Part shown: one piece after another, positions 11,197-21,550 of the stretch
Layout of the letters: each line of letters starts with the position of its first letter
Numbering within the stretch: position 1 is the first letter of the stretch
Source: Celeribacter ethanolicus
Lineage (GTDB): Bacteria; Pseudomonadota; Alphaproteobacteria; Rhodobacterales; Rhodobacteraceae
DNA: 64,000 bases
Assembly: GCF_001550095.1 (NCBI RefSeq)
Contig: NZ_LRUC01000010.1
Span: 124,001-188,000, forward strand
Direction of reading: 5' to 3'
Notes under the pieces: generated by a model
What the model saw: only the letters and a program-made list of their open reading frames with translations
The model's database searches: none
Told to the model about the DNA's origin: nothing
Program-made: the position numbers and the translations under genes

Positions 11197-11595
11197 TCAC
11201 CTGTTCTTCATCAGCTTGCCGAGCGGGGTCCGCTTTGCAATCTGCGCTTTGCCGAAGGCGCACATCGCCTCCGTGTCTCGTTTCTCAATGCCCTGAGCGG
11301 CAAAGAAGCTTGTCGATTCATCCGCCAGAACCGCCAGAAAGGCCGGGTCCTGAAGGGTTTGAATGTCGTCCGCGCCATAGCCCTTGGCGACGATGGTTTC
11401 CATCATCGTCTTGGCCTGCGCGTTCACCCGCGCGGGGCGCGCGGCCAGTTTCGGACAAATGGTCGTCAGTTCCGTGACAATCATATTGTCCACCAGAGGG
11501 CCGCGAATGTCCGGGTCCTCCGTGATTGCCATCTGCGCCAGAGCCGGAACGGCCCAAAGCGCCAGAACAGCGGGATATGCCAGCCCCCGGATCAT
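11197..11595 (-). CDS. Exported DUF5333-like protein, paralogue 3
   Basis: 132 residues from the chosen ATG, which overlaps the previous stop by four bases (ATGA); a longer frame adds 22 residues that read through the neighbour's end and lack a signal peptide. A signal peptide ending ALAQ is clear. The mature part has one central cysteine (TICPKLAA) and one near the end ([17 protein letters not shown]). The central GYGADDI and C-terminal C-x-x-G pattern match the two neighbouring paralogues. I associate this with the DUF5333 family of Rhodobacterales from memory; the function is unknown. Confidence 0.75.
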   Translation of the reverse strand: MIRGLAYPAVLALWAVPALAQMAITEDPDIRGPLVDNMIVTELTTICPKLAARPARVNAQAKTMMETIVAKGYGADDIQTLQDPAFLAVLADESTSFFAAQGIEKRDTEAMCAFGKAQIAKRTPLGKLMKNR

Positions 11596-12002
11596 TTCGT
11601 GCTCCTCAGGAAAGAGCCGATCAGCGTGCCCTTGGCGATCTCCGATTCGCCGAAGCCGCAAAGCCCCTGCGGCGTTTTCGGATCGAAACCGGCGTGGCGT
11701 ACATAGTCTTCGCCGAGGCGACGAATACGGGCCTCTTCGCTGTCGCTTTCGACATAGGCGCGAATCTCGTCATCCGAGTAGCCCATGGAAGAGGCCTTGT
11801 TCTTCAGCCCCCAGAGGAAGGACAGGCCCTTGATTTTCTTGACTTCGAGCGTCGGACATTCATCCGCCACCTCGACGGCCAGACCGGCCCAGAGCATGTT
11901 CTGGTCGATCTCTTTGACCTCCCGCAAAGGCGGCAGTTCCGCCGCCGCAGCAGCGCCCACTGTAAGGGCAAGAGCAAGGGTGAGATGTTTGAGCTGTGTC
12001 AT
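11592..12002 (-). CDS. Exported DUF5333-like protein, paralogue 2
   Basis: 136 residues with a signal peptide ending near AAAAAE. The central motif DECPTLEVKK and later GYSDDEI, then LCGFGESEIAKGTLIG at the C-terminus, line up with the downstream paralogue ([31 protein letters not shown]). Two conserved cysteines suggest one disulfide in the periplasm. It starts three bases after the DUF3291 gene and overlaps the next gene by four. Family assignment to DUF5333 is from memory; no function is known to me. Confidence 0.75.
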   Translation of the reverse strand: MTQLKHLTLALALTVGAAAAAELPPLREVKEIDQNMLWAGLAVEVADECPTLEVKKIKGLSFLWGLKNKASSMGYSDDEIRAYVESDSEEARIRRLGEDYVRHAGFDPKTPQGLCGFGESEIAKGTLIGSFLRSTK

Positions 12003-12005
12003 GGG

Positions 12006-12506
12006 TTACTCCGCAGCAATCGGGCGACAGCTTTTCTCGCGGAAAAGCGTGGCCTCTTTGATGTACGACCAGCCAAAGGCCTGATCGCTGTCCCCATGTT
12101 TTTGCTTGTAGGCGAGGCGTTCCATCGCCTCTGCCAGCGTGGGCTTGTGCCCCTCTCCCACAAACCACATCACGAAATGCTGGTCGGCCATCAGCTCGAA
12201 CCATTCCGCGCGGCGGTCGTAAAATTGTTTGTGCACCGTGTTGAAGACGAAATGCTCAAGGCTTTGCACGTCTTCCCAAACGGTAAGATTGGCGACGAAT
12301 TGCGGATCGTCGCCGATGTTGTTCTCGGTGTTCCCGGTGCCCGGCTCACCCGAGCCTTCCATCATCCAGACGAACCCCGGCATGCGTTTGCCCATGCCGT
12401 TGATCCGGTCCAGCGCGCCCATGAACTCGGCCACGCGCGGATCGTCCGTCGGCGCGACAAGGCGTCCGATGTTCAGCTCCGCGAGATATGTGCCGACAGG
12501 TTGCAT
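12006..12506 (-). CDS. DUF3291 domain protein between nuoF and nuoG
   Basis: 166 residues, cytoplasmic, with the DUF3291 pattern of the dimeric alpha/beta-barrel fold: YLAELNIGRLVAPTDDPRV, then FMGALDRINGMG, FVANLTVWEDVQSLEHFVF and WFELMADQHFVMWFV. The fold is that of antibiotic-biosynthesis-monooxygenase-like proteins but no cofactor residues can be identified. The ATG shares one base with the stop of the upstream lipoprotein gene; a longer frame adds 25 Arg/Gly-rich residues that are simply the shadow of that gene. Its role beside complex I is unknown. Confidence 0.78.
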   Translation of the reverse strand: MQPVGTYLAELNIGRLVAPTDDPRVAEFMGALDRINGMGKRMPGFVWMMEGSGEPGTGNTENNIGDDPQFVANLTVWEDVQSLEHFVFNTVHKQFYDRRAEWFELMADQHFVMWFVGEGHKPTLAEAMERLAYKQKHGDSDQAFGWSYIKEATLFREKSCRPIAAE

Positions 12507-12919
12507 CAGCGTGCCGGTCCTTCCACCAAAGTTGCGCCCAGAGGCGTCATCTGTTTCATTTCGTCCCGCGCCGCCGCGCAAAACGCTTTGTCATCCGCCG
12601 CACCGTGCTGCGCCACGAAGCCCGAACGGGCATTTTCAAGCCGCTGCGCGTTGAGCGCCGGATCGGAGAACGGCAAGCGTTCGACACGCGACGACAGGAG
12701 ATTGTGCACCTGTGTGCTGATCTCGATCCGGTCACAGCTCTCCGCGATGTCCTTCGACAGCAACAGCATCCCCGCCAGCTCATCCTTGCCCATATCGCGA
12801 AACGCCGCCCGGGCGACCGTCATGCGATCGAGCGACATGCCACGCATAGCCTCATTCGCCTCGTCCACCTGACAGGCGGACAAGAGCGTGATCGGCAATA
12901 TGGCGAGGGCGGGTTTCAT
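12506..12919 (-). CDS. Small lipoprotein, divergent DUF5333-like paralogue 1
   Basis: 137 residues. The N-terminus ends in the lipobox LSAC with cysteine at residue 16. The body has a central cysteine (ESCDRIEIS) and a C-terminal FCAAARDEMKQMTPLG, matching the spacing of the cysteine and the TPLG ending in the two exported paralogues downstream. It therefore looks like a membrane-anchored member of the same set. It begins 9 bases after nuoF ends. Confidence 0.7.
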   Translation of the reverse strand: MKPALAILPITLLSACQVDEANEAMRGMSLDRMTVARAAFRDMGKDELAGMLLLSKDIAESCDRIEISTQVHNLLSSRVERLPFSDPALNAQRLENARSGFVAQHGAADDKAFCAAARDEMKQMTPLGATLVEGPAR

Positions 12920-12928
12920 AAGCGCGCC

Positions 12929-14227
12929 TTACTCCGCCGCAAAGGCTGCGGTGACGCGGCCGGTTTTCTTGATCTTGATGCGCTCTTCGATGTCATCACG
13001 GAAGTGACGGATCAGGCCCTGGATCGGCCAGGCCGCCGCATCGCCAAGCGCACAGATGGTGTGGCCCTCGACCTGTTTCGTCACATCCAAAAGCATGTCG
13101 ATCTCTTCGATCTCCGCATCGCCGGTCACCAGACGGTCCATCACACGCATCATCCAGCCGGTGCCTTCGCGGCACGGCGTACACTGGCCGCAGCTTTCGT
13201 GTTTGAAAAACGCCGACAGGCGCCAAACGGCTTTCACCACATCGACGGAATTGTCCATCACGATCATACAGCCGGTGCCGAAGGAGGACTTGTTTTCGCG
13301 CATCCAGTCGAAGTCGAAAATCGCATCCTCAAGCGCCTCTTTCGGCAGCACCGGACAGGACGCGCCGCCGGGGATGATCGCTTTGAGATTGTCCCAGCCG
13401 CCGCGAATGCCGCCGCCGTGTTTCTCGATGATCTCGCGCACGGACATCGACATTTCTTCCTCGAACACGCAGGGCGTGTTGACGTGGCCGGTGAGCGCCA
13501 TGAGTTTCGTGCCCGCGTTGTTCGGACGTCCGAAAGACGAGAACCAATCCGCGCCACGCCGCAGGATCGTCGGCACGACGGCGATGGATTCGACGTTGTT
13601 CACCGTGGTCGGGCAGCCATAAAGACCCGCGCCCGCCGGGAACGGCGGTTTCATCCGGGGCATGCCTTTTTTGCCTTCGAGAGACTCGATGAGGGCGGTT
13701 TCCTCGCCACAGATATAGGCCCCTGCCCCGTGGTGCAGGTAGACGTCGAAATTGTAGCCGGATTTGCAGGCGTTCTTGCCGATCAGACCAGCGTCGTAAG
13801 CCTCGTCGATCGCGGCCTGAAGCGCCTCTTTCTCGCGGATATATTCGCCGCGAATGTAGATATAGGCCGCCACCGCGCCCATGGCGAACCCGGCAATCAG
13901 CGCGCCTTCGACCAGCGTATGCGGATCGTGGCGCATGATTTCGCGGTCCTTGCAGGTCGCGGGCTCGGATTCGTCGGCGTTGATCACCAGATAGGACGGG
14001 CGACCGTCGCTTTCCTTCGGCATGAAGGACCATTTGAGACCGGTTGGGAAACCCGCACCGCCGCGGCCACGCAGGCCAGAGGCCTTGACCTGATCAATGA
14101 TCCAGTCGCGCCCGTTGGCGAGAATGCCCGCCGTACCGTCCCAATGGCCGCGCGCCATGGCACCTTTGAGGCTACGGTCATTCATCCCGTAGAGGTTGGT
14201 AAAGATCCGATCCTGATCCTTGAGCAT
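12929..14227 (-). CDS. nuoF: NADH-quinone oxidoreductase subunit F
   Basis: NADH- and FMN-binding subunit holding cluster N3; entry point of electrons. 432 residues, as expected. The nucleotide-binding glycine loop is [17 protein letters not shown], the FMN/NADH contacts include [15 protein letters not shown] and [16 protein letters not shown], and the cluster ligands are [13 protein letters not shown] with a fourth cysteine in [13 protein letters not shown]. It is 13 bases downstream of the DUF5337-like gene. Confidence 0.98.
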   Translation of the reverse strand: MLKDQDRIFTNLYGMNDRSLKGAMARGHWDGTAGILANGRDWIIDQVKASGLRGRGGAGFPTGLKWSFMPKESDGRPSYLVINADESEPATCKDREIMRHDPHTLVEGALIAGFAMGAVAAYIYIRGEYIREKEALQAAIDEAYDAGLIGKNACKSGYNFDVYLHHGAGAYICGEETALIESLEGKKGMPRMKPPFPAGAGLYGCPTTVNNVESIAVVPTILRRGADWFSSFGRPNNAGTKLMALTGHVNTPCVFEEEMSMSVREIIEKHGGGIRGGWDNLKAIIPGGASCPVLPKEALEDAIFDFDWMRENKSSFGTGCMIVMDNSVDVVKAVWRLSAFFKHESCGQCTPCREGTGWMMRVMDRLVTGDAEIEEIDMLLDVTKQVEGHTICALGDAAAWPIQGLIRHFRDDIEERIKIKKTGRVTAAFAAE

Positions 14228-14240
14228 CGCTCTTGTCCCT

Positions 14241-14462
14241 TCAGTCCTGCTGACGCGTGTCGCGCCAGATCTGATAAATCACCACGAAGACCCACACAAA
14301 GCCGGCCAGCGCCATGAGGTCGAGCAGGAACACGTAACGCACAGGCATTCCGAGTTTCCCACCCAGCCACTGGGCCCCGAGCCAGATCGACATCGTCAAA
14401 GCGATCACCAGCGCGACCGTTCGCGCCTTTTTCGCCAGATGCCGGTCCTTGTCGGGAACCAT
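14241..14462 (-). CDS. DUF5337-like two-helix membrane protein
   Basis: 73 residues with a basic N-terminus ([11 protein letters not shown]) and two transmembrane segments, about residues 14-32 and 42-63, ending in a charged tail. The ATG is preceded by GAGGAG eight bases upstream; a GTG three codons earlier is also open. A small protein of this build between nuoE and nuoF is what I recall as DUF5337 in Rhodobacterales. A stabilising accessory of complex I is plausible but unproven. Confidence 0.7.
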   Translation of the reverse strand: MVPDKDRHLAKKARTVALVIALTMSIWLGAQWLGGKLGMPVRYVFLLDLMALAGFVWVFVVIYQIWRDTRQQD

Positions 14463-14474
14463 TGTCTTCACTCC

Positions 14475-15143
14475 TCAGTACACGTCGCCATCCTTGACGC
14501 GTTTCGAGAATTCCGTTTCCTCGCCCTCAGAGAGGGCTTTCGCCTGACCAACCCAGTCGTCCCGGGTCACCCGGCCTTTGAACCCTTGCAGGTTCTCATC
14601 CATCCAGGCCACTTCCGCCGCAGACCATCCGGCGATCTGACCGAAGTGGTAGACCCCCATGGAATGCAGGAGCACCTCAAGTTTCGGTCCCACGCCCTTG
14701 ATCTGTTTCAGATCGTCGGCCCCGCCTTCGAGCGGCGCCTTGAGGAGCGTCGGCTTCGCCGTCTTCTCCTCGGGCTCCTCTGCAACCGGATCGGCCTCAG
14801 GCGTCGCTGCAGCCGCAGCGGAACGCACTTCCCGCGTGTCGGCGGCATGCGGTTCCGGCGCGATTTCCCCGGCCACGGAGATCGGCTCATCGCCGATGGA
14901 GGCCGTCGCCATGAGACCGGCGGTGCTCACATCGGCCTCGGGATGCCCCTCGACCGGCGTGATCTCTTCTTCGTGCCAGCCGATCCACAACAGGATCGCC
15001 ACAAGAAAGGTCACCAGAACACCGACGATGATCGAGTCGACGGTCGCATAACCTGCGATCCACAACAGGGCTAGGAAGGCCAAGACGCCAGAGATGGCTG
15101 AAATCAGCCAGATCCTGGGTGTTTTGGTCGTCGCCTCGCTCAT
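14475..15143 (-). CDS. Membrane protein with NuoE-tail (helix-hairpin-helix-like) domain
   Basis: 222 residues in three parts. Residues 10-55 form two transmembrane helices. Residues 60-135 are a low-complexity Ala/Glu/Pro linker. Residues about 138-222 form a compact domain beginning [18 protein letters not shown], containing AGWSAAEVAWMDE and ending EGEETEFSKRVKD. This domain is closely similar to the last 80 residues of the NuoE encoded next to it. The KGVGPKLE segment is a helix-hairpin-helix-type loop usually seen in nucleic-acid-binding or protein-binding folds. The pairing with NuoE suggests a complex I accessory that holds the NADH module; this is inference. Confidence 0.75.
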   Translation of the reverse strand: MSEATTKTPRIWLISAISGVLAFLALLWIAGYATVDSIIVGVLVTFLVAILLWIGWHEEEITPVEGHPEADVSTAGLMATASIGDEPISVAGEIAPEPHAADTREVRSAAAAATPEADPVAEEPEEKTAKPTLLKAPLEGGADDLKQIKGVGPKLEVLLHSMGVYHFGQIAGWSAAEVAWMDENLQGFKGRVTRDDWVGQAKALSEGEETEFSKRVKDGDVY

Positions 15144-15193
15144 TCCTGTCTTCCTTTACCGTGTCCTGTCAGTGGCCCTTTGGCCGTCTCGTC

Positions 15194-16351
15194 TCAGTAT
15201 TTCGCCCGTTTGGAGAATTCGGTTTCTCCGCCCTCTGCGAGAATTTTAGCCTGTTCGATCCAGCCGTCACGTTCGATCCGGCCCTTGAATTTCAGTCGGC
15301 TGTCGACCCATGCGATCTCCGCCGGAGTCCAGTTCGCGACCTGATCGTAATGGTAGAAACCCAACTCGTTCAGCGTTTCTTCGAGCTTCGGCCCGACGCC
15401 CTTGAGTTTCTTCAGGTCATCCGCCCCGCCCTCGCGCGCTGCGGTGAGCAGTTCCGGCTGTTTTTCGTCCACAGCATCCGGCGTTCCGGTCGAAACCGCC
15501 TCCGCCTCCTGTTTCGTCGCACCGTTCTCGCTGACCGCCACACCGGCTGCCGGTTTCGGCTCGGCTTCCTTGGCGTCGGCTGCCTGCTGCACGGCGGATT
15601 TGGCCGCAGCCGGGGCTTTCGGCACGGAACCGTGACCGGCGCCCTTGGAAATCCACGGCGTCAGAAGCGGCACTTCGGTGCCGTCGATGCGCTTGATCGT
15701 GTCGCCGATGTCGACTGCGCGCTGCACGGAACCGTTATGCGCGGCGCCCGTACCCTTGTACTCGGCCAGAACCACCGGACCACCGGCGGGTTCGGACGAA
15801 TAACGCCCGGCTTGCGAGCCCGGCAGCGGGACATTGCCCGCTTCCATCTGATCGAGCAGCTTCTCGAAATTCTCGGCGGTCAGGTCTTCGTAATAGTCCT
15901 TGCCGATCTGGGCCATCGGCGCGTTGGCGCAGGCGCCAAGGCATTCGACCTCTTCCCAGCTGAACTTGCCGTCGGCAGACAGCGTGTGCGGCTTCGCGGC
16001 GATGCGGCGTTTGCAGACCTCGATGATGTCGCCCGAGCCGCAGATCATGCAGGTCGTGGTGCCGCAGACCTGAATATGGGCCACGGAACCAACCGGTTGC
16101 AGTTGGAACATGAAGTAGAAGGTCGCCACTTCGAGCGCACGGATATAGGGCATGCCCAGCATATCCGCGACATATTCGATCGCGGGTTTGGTGAGCCAGC
16201 CCTGCTGTTCCTGCGCCCGCCACAACAGCGGAATGATCGCGGATTGCGCGCGGCCTTCCGGGTATTTGGCGATCTGCCCCTCGGCCCAGGCGAGGTTCGC
16301 CGGGGTGTATTCGAAAGAGGCGGGTTGTTCAGAATAAAGACGGCGCAGCAT
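15194..16351 (-). CDS. nuoE: NADH-quinone oxidoreductase subunit E with long C-terminal extension
   Basis: Thioredoxin-like subunit carrying cluster N1a, partner of NuoF. Cysteines 96, 101, 137 and 141 (CGTTTC and ECLGAC) are the [2Fe-2S] ligands. The standard subunit is about 165-240 residues, whereas this one has 385. After residue about 245 comes an Ala/Glu-rich linker, then from residue 306 a domain [18 protein letters not shown] ... EFSKRAKY shared with the downstream membrane protein. The start shares a base with the nuoD stop. Function of the core is certain; that of the tail is unknown. Confidence 0.96.
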   Translation of the reverse strand: MLRRLYSEQPASFEYTPANLAWAEGQIAKYPEGRAQSAIIPLLWRAQEQQGWLTKPAIEYVADMLGMPYIRALEVATFYFMFQLQPVGSVAHIQVCGTTTCMICGSGDIIEVCKRRIAAKPHTLSADGKFSWEEVECLGACANAPMAQIGKDYYEDLTAENFEKLLDQMEAGNVPLPGSQAGRYSSEPAGGPVVLAEYKGTGAAHNGSVQRAVDIGDTIKRIDGTEVPLLTPWISKGAGHGSVPKAPAAAKSAVQQAADAKEAEPKPAAGVAVSENGATKQEAEAVSTGTPDAVDEKQPELLTAAREGGADDLKKLKGVGPKLEETLNELGFYHYDQVANWTPAEIAWVDSRLKFKGRIERDGWIEQAKILAEGGETEFSKRAKY

Positions 16352-17592
16352 TAGCGGTCGACCTCCCCGAAAACGATGTCCATGGTGGCGATGATGGCGG
16401 ACACATCCGCGAGCTGGTGGCCCTTGGCCATGTGATCCATCGCCTGCAAGTGAAGGTAGCCCGGCGCGCGGAGTTTCGCGCGGTAGGGTTTGTTCGTCCC
16501 GTCGGAAACGAGGAACACGCCGAACTCGCCCTTCGGCGCCTCGACGGCGGCGTAAACCTCGCCCTGCGGCAGTTTGAACCCTTCGGTGTAAAGTTTGAAG
16601 TGATGGATGAGAGCCTCCATAGAGGTCTTCATATCACTGCGTTTCGGCGGAGTGAGCTTGCCACGGGCCAGCACATCGCCCTGGTTTTCCGGCATCCGCA
16701 GCATCGCGCAGGCCTGTTTGATGATCTTGGTCGACTCGGCCATTTCCAGCATGCGGCACATATAGCGGTCGTAGCAGTCGCCGCTGGTGCCCACCGGGAT
16801 CTGGAAGTCGAATTCGTTGTAGCATTCATAGGGCTGGCTGCGACGCAGGTCCCAGGCGAGGCCGGAACCGCGCACCATCACGCCGGAGAAGCCCCAGTCG
16901 AGCACTTCTTCTTCGTTGACCACGCCGATGTCGACGGTCCGCTGTTTGAAGATGCGGTTGTCGGACAGCAGATAGTGAATGTCGTCGAGCACTTTCGGGA
17001 AATGATCGGCCCAAGCCTCGATATCGTCGATCAACTCCGGCGGCAGGTCCTGATGGACGCCACCCGGGCGGAAATAGGCGGAGTGCAGACGCGCACCACA
17101 AGCCCGTTCGTAGAAGATCATGAGCTTTTCACGCTCTTCGAAGCCCCAGAGCGGCGGCGTCAACGCGCCGACGTCCATCGCACCCGTGGTGGTGTTCAGC
17201 AGGTGGTTCAGCACCCGGCCGATCTCGGAATAGAGCACACGGATCAGGGACGCGCGACGCGGAATCTCGACACCCGCCAGACGTTCGATGGCCAGACACC
17301 AGGCATGCTCCTGGTTCATCGGCGCCACGTAATCGAGACGGTCGAGATAGGGCAGGTTCTGGAGATAGGTCCGGTTCTCCATCAGCTTTTCGGTGCCGCG
17401 GTGCAACAGCCCGATATGCGGGTCGGCACGTTCCACGATCTCACCGTCCAGCTCCAGAACCATCCGCAACACACCGTGGGCCGCAGGGTGCTGAGGCCCG
17501 AAGTTGATGTTGAAGTTCCGGATCTTCTGTTCGGTGTCGGTCGCGTCGTGCGAACCGTCATCGTAGGTGTTTTGCCGGATATCGACGTCCAT
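16351..17592 (-). CDS. nuoD: NADH-quinone oxidoreductase subunit D
   Basis: 49-kDa-type subunit forming the quinone site with NuoB. 413 residues from the ATG giving [13 protein letters not shown]; a GTG 30 bases upstream is in frame but would overlap the sulfotransferase stop. Family motifs: [17 protein letters not shown] (quinone-site His loop), [24 protein letters not shown] and near the end [17 protein letters not shown]. It follows the sulfotransferase by 2 bases. Confidence 0.97.
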   Translation of the reverse strand: MDVDIRQNTYDDGSHDATDTEQKIRNFNINFGPQHPAAHGVLRMVLELDGEIVERADPHIGLLHRGTEKLMENRTYLQNLPYLDRLDYVAPMNQEHAWCLAIERLAGVEIPRRASLIRVLYSEIGRVLNHLLNTTTGAMDVGALTPPLWGFEEREKLMIFYERACGARLHSAYFRPGGVHQDLPPELIDDIEAWADHFPKVLDDIHYLLSDNRIFKQRTVDIGVVNEEEVLDWGFSGVMVRGSGLAWDLRRSQPYECYNEFDFQIPVGTSGDCYDRYMCRMLEMAESTKIIKQACAMLRMPENQGDVLARGKLTPPKRSDMKTSMEALIHHFKLYTEGFKLPQGEVYAAVEAPKGEFGVFLVSDGTNKPYRAKLRAPGYLHLQAMDHMAKGHQLADVSAIIATMDIVFGEVDR

Positions 17593-17594
17593 TC

Positions 17595-18491
17595 TCAGAT
17601 CCTCGCCATATTCGCCTGCCACCGCGCGGGCAGCGGGCCAAAGCTCTTTTCCACATAGGCATATTGCGGGGCAAGAAATTGCGCCGCCTCATGCCGCTGC
17701 TTGTCGGTTAGTTTCAGATGCACACCTTCATGCGCATGCGGTTCTTCGTCCACGGGCTTCTCGGAAATCCCGAGGAAAGCGCACAGGCTCGAAAGCCCCT
17801 CGCCCGAAAGCACATCCTCGGTGAACCCGACGAAAAGCTTGTCCTCGGGCACCGCCCGTTTGAGTTTCTCCACGATCCCGGCATAGTCGCCGCGTTCGGG
17901 GATATGGGTTTCCATGCCCTTTTTCATCGTGCGGTTCATGATCCGCCGGGCCTTGATCGCAACCTCTTCACCGGGCTGACGCTGGCGCGTCGCCTGCATC
18001 CGCACATGCGACCAAAGACGGTCCACCGGGTCGCGCATCAGGAAGACAAACCGCACGTCGGGGGCCATATGCGCCATCTCGCGCAGCCGTTCTTCGGTCA
18101 AAAGGCCGTAACCCGGCGTGATGTCGCCCGCGATCTTCTTGTCGCCGATCCCGTCCAGCAGATAGAACAGGTAATCTGATACGCCCTCTCGCCCCAGTTT
18201 GAGGATGCGCACGATCTCGTCCACATCGTCGATCTGGCGCTGAAGATTGTCGACCTTCCAGAGATTGGAATTCATGCGCGCCGTGCTCTGACGCCCGATC
18301 AGATCGGCGCGCAGACGGGCGTAAACGTCGAACTGGTGCTCGTAATCGTCGAAATCCACCGTATCGAAATAGTGGATCTCTTTGATCGACCGCATGTGGC
18401 AATCCGGATGATCGTGCAAATAGCGATAAAGCGAGCTGGTGCCCGCTTTCGTCGCGCCGACGCAGATCATGATGGCCGGATTGCCGTTCAA
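17595..18491 (-). CDS. PAPS-dependent sulfotransferase inserted between nuoC and nuoD
   Basis: 298 residues, soluble. The 5'-phosphosulfate-binding loop [14 protein letters not shown] lies at residues 13-26 and the 3'-phosphate motif [14 protein letters not shown] near residue 150, so it should transfer sulfate from PAPS to a hydroxyl group of a carbohydrate, lipid or small molecule. The acceptor cannot be deduced. The frame opens with TTG just after the nuoC stop; an ATG at codon 8 is possible but cuts close to the P-loop. It lies three bases from nuoC and two from nuoD, so it is co-transcribed with complex I, with no obvious biochemical link. Confidence 0.88.
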   Translation of the reverse strand: MNGNPAIMICVGATKAGTSSLYRYLHDHPDCHMRSIKEIHYFDTVDFDDYEHQFDVYARLRADLIGRQSTARMNSNLWKVDNLQRQIDDVDEIVRILKLGREGVSDYLFYLLDGIGDKKIAGDITPGYGLLTEERLREMAHMAPDVRFVFLMRDPVDRLWSHVRMQATRQRQPGEEVAIKARRIMNRTMKKGMETHIPERGDYAGIVEKLKRAVPEDKLFVGFTEDVLSGEGLSSLCAFLGISEKPVDEEPHAHEGVHLKLTDKQRHEAAQFLAPQYAYVEKSFGPLPARWQANMARI

Positions 18492-18494
18492 ACC

Positions 18495-19097
18495 TCAGGC
18501 CCCCTTCTCGTCGCCGGGAAGGATGTACTTCGCGCCTTCCCACGGGGAAAGGTTGTCGAACTGACGGTATTCCTGAACGAGGCTCACCGGTTCGTAAACG
18601 ACGCGTTTCAGCTCTTCGTCATAGCGCACTTCGGTGTAACCCGTGGCCGGGAAGTCCTTGCGCAGCGGGTGACCGCGGAACCCGTAATCGGTCAGCAGAC
18701 GACGCAGGTCCGGGTGGCCGGAGAAGATGATGCCGAACATGTCGAAGGTTTCACGTTCGAACCAGCCAGCGGACGGGTGCACGGAAATGATCGAGGGGAT
18801 CGTCTCTTCTTCGCGCAGCGCAGCGATCACACGGATGCGGTGGTTCTGGTACATCGACAGGAAGTGATAGACCACGTCGAACCGCTGTTCGCGCTCCGGG
18901 TGATCGACCGCCGTGATGTCCACCAGCGAGGAGAATTTGCAGGTGCCGTCGGTTTTCAGGAAATCGACGAAATCCACGATCCCGGCGGCGGTCACGGTGA
19001 CGTTCAGCTCGCCAAAGGCCACTTCCGTCTTCAGCACGTCGTCCGGACGTTTCAGCTCGATATGCGCACCGAGTTCCTTGAGGGCTTCTTCGCTCAT
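18495..19097 (-). CDS. nuoC: NADH-quinone oxidoreductase subunit C
   Basis: 30-kDa-type peripheral-arm subunit; here a separate gene, not the NuoCD fusion of E. coli. 200 residues from an ATG with a strong AAGGAGAG site. Family motif [20 protein letters not shown] and the C-terminal GHPLRKDFP are intact. The longest frame would add 45 residues that run into nuoB and do not resemble the family. Confidence 0.97.
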   Translation of the reverse strand: MSEEALKELGAHIELKRPDDVLKTEVAFGELNVTVTAAGIVDFVDFLKTDGTCKFSSLVDITAVDHPEREQRFDVVYHFLSMYQNHRIRVIAALREEETIPSIISVHPSAGWFERETFDMFGIIFSGHPDLRRLLTDYGFRGHPLRKDFPATGYTEVRYDEELKRVVYEPVSLVQEYRQFDNLSPWEGAKYILPGDEKGA

Positions 19098-19108
19098 CAG
19101 ATCTCTCC

Positions 19109-19998
<890 letters not shown>

Positions 19999-20079
19999 GA
20001 GCGGCTCCTTGGTTTGCGCACTCTCGGGGAGACTCAATTGTCGAGCAACCTCGGGCGCGCTGCTTTGCTAGCTTGCTGT

Positions 20080-20108
20080 GGTTTAGCCCCCTGCGACAAT
20101 ATGGTCAA
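20080..20108 (-). promoter_or_regulatory. Candidate nuo operon promoter
   Basis: On the minus strand TTGACC (20103-20108) and TAAACC (20080-20085) are separated by 17 bases. The predicted start lies near 20073, giving a leader of about 75 bases before the nuoA GTG. The -35 is good, the -10 moderate. The leader contains GTTTGCGCAC at 20012-20021, resembling a palindrome seen elsewhere in the window. Confidence 0.4.
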
Positions 20109-20356
20109 CCAAACGCGCGGCGAGAAAGGCCAAGGTTTCAAGGGTCATGACAAGTTTTTTTGCACGCGTGATCTCGTTTTGCGGCGCTGCGGCGGATTTC
20201 ATCGAATATCGCGATTCGAGAGGCTTTTCCTTATAGTTTTTGTCAGAATTTACAAAATTGTATGCATTTGCACACCAATTCGCCGATTTCAGAACGCATA
20301 TCGAAAGACGAATATTTCCCGAACCTTATCCGAAGCGATCCGGGCAACCTGCCAGC
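20109..20356. other. Gene-free AT-rich stretch upstream of nuo
   Basis: With the promoter and leader this makes an approximately 360-base gap between nuoA and the aminotransferase gene. The part from about 20150 to 20300 is clearly AT-richer than its surroundings, with runs such as AAGTTTTTTTGC and TTTACAAAATTG. I see no coding frame with a ribosome binding site and no RNA fold that I can name. Confidence 0.5.
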
Positions 20357-21550
20357 TCATCCCACCCGCAGAACCTCCTCCCGAATGATCCGCGACACTA
20401 TTTCGCAGTCTTCGAGGCTGAAGGTCAGCGGCAAGCGCATGTCCATGATCGCACGCAGCACCCGGTCACTGTCCGGCAGGCTCTGCGCCTCGGCATAGCG
20501 CCAGCTTTCATAGCGCGAAGTGAAGGCCACCGGCTCCGGCGCTCCGAACCATTTCAACTCCACGCCGCGCTTGAGACAGGCCGCCACCAGCGCCTCGATC
20601 TTGGCGTCCGGCCAGTCCAACAGCAGGAACTGAATGGAGGAGCCGACATAATGCTCCGGCTCGGGCCGCTCGATCAGCATGAGACCCTTTGTGCCCCGCA
20701 GCCCCGCTTCAACCATACGGTAGCGCGCGTTCCAGTTTTCCACCTGAACATCGAGGCTACGCAGTTGCACCCGCAGGATCGCCGCGCGCAGATGATCCAT
20801 CCGGCCCGACACATTCGGAGTCTCATATTTGATCTTTTCAAACACATCCGGGGTCGGACCGGCGGTATGCTTGCCGTATAACATGTACGATCCCGACAAC
20901 ATGATGGCGCGCGCCGCGCTCTCCTCGTCATCAGTGATGAGGAATCCGCCCTCCCCCGAGTTGATATGTTTGTAGGTCTGGGTGGAATAGCAGCCAATCA
21001 CCCCGTGCCGCCCCGATGGCACCCCGTTCCAATGCGCCCCCATGGTATGCGCACAATCCTCAATGACTGCGACCCCTGCCCCGTTGCAGATATACATGAG
21101 CGCATCCATATCGACGAGATGCCCGCGCATATGCGACAGCATCAGAACCTTTGCACCCGTCTCAGAAATTTTCACCTGAAGATCATCAAGGTCGATCACG
21201 AGCCCCTCGGTCACCCCCACGAACACCGGCTTCGCTCCCACGGAGGCAATCGCACCGGGCACGGGCGCCAGCGTAAACGCGTTGGTCAGAACCGACTCGC
21301 CGGGCTTGACCTCAAGCGCCCGCAGAGCACAGCCAAGCGCATAGCCGCCTGAGGCCACCGCCAGACAATATTTCGCCCCGGTGTAGGCCGCGAACTCCTC
21401 TTCGAGCAGCGCCACCTCGCCTTTCTCCCCGGGAAGCGTGTTATACCGATGCAACCGCCCCGAGCGCATCACCGCCACGGCGGCCTCGATCGCCTCCTCC
21501 GGGATCGGCTCCTGCTGAGTGAAATTGCCTTTAAAGACCTCGCCCGTCAT
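20357..21550 (-). CDS. DegT/DnrJ/EryC1/StrS-family PLP aminotransferase
   Basis: 397 residues with the fold-type I layout of sugar aminotransferases: SGGYALGCALRAL near residue 68, TLAPVPGAI, the Asp in VIEDCAHTMGAHWNG and the PLP-lysine motif STQTYKHINSGEGGFL. Such enzymes usually transaminate nucleotide-linked keto-sugars for surface polysaccharides, but no other sugar-nucleotide gene is adjacent, so the substrate is open. The ATG overlaps the stop of the HAD phosphatase gene by four bases, so the two form an operon. Confidence 0.85.
   Translation of the reverse strand: MTGEVFKGNFTQQEPIPEEAIEAAVAVMRSGRLHRYNTLPGEKGEVALLEEEFAAYTGAKYCLAVASGGYALGCALRALEVKPGESVLTNAFTLAPVPGAIASVGAKPVFVGVTEGLVIDLDDLQVKISETGAKVLMLSHMRGHLVDMDALMYICNGAGVAVIEDCAHTMGAHWNGVPSGRHGVIGCYSTQTYKHINSGEGGFLITDDEESAARAIMLSGSYMLYGKHTAGPTPDVFEKIKYETPNVSGRMDHLRAAILRVQLRSLDVQVENWNARYRMVEAGLRGTKGLMLIERPEPEHYVGSSIQFLLLDWPDAKIEALVAACLKRGVELKWFGAPEPVAFTSRYESWRYAEAQSLPDSDRVLRAIMDMRLPLTFSLEDCEIVSRIIREEVLRVG

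Noticed and set aside
6856-11477. Long plus-strand open frames (803 and 774 codons) opposite the nuo genes
   Set aside because: Same shadow effect; the nuo genes on the other strand are identified beyond doubt.
17568-17622. Longer start for nuoD at the GTG (17622)
   Set aside because: It would overlap the sulfotransferase stop by 28 bases, and the internal ATG gives the normal family N-terminus.
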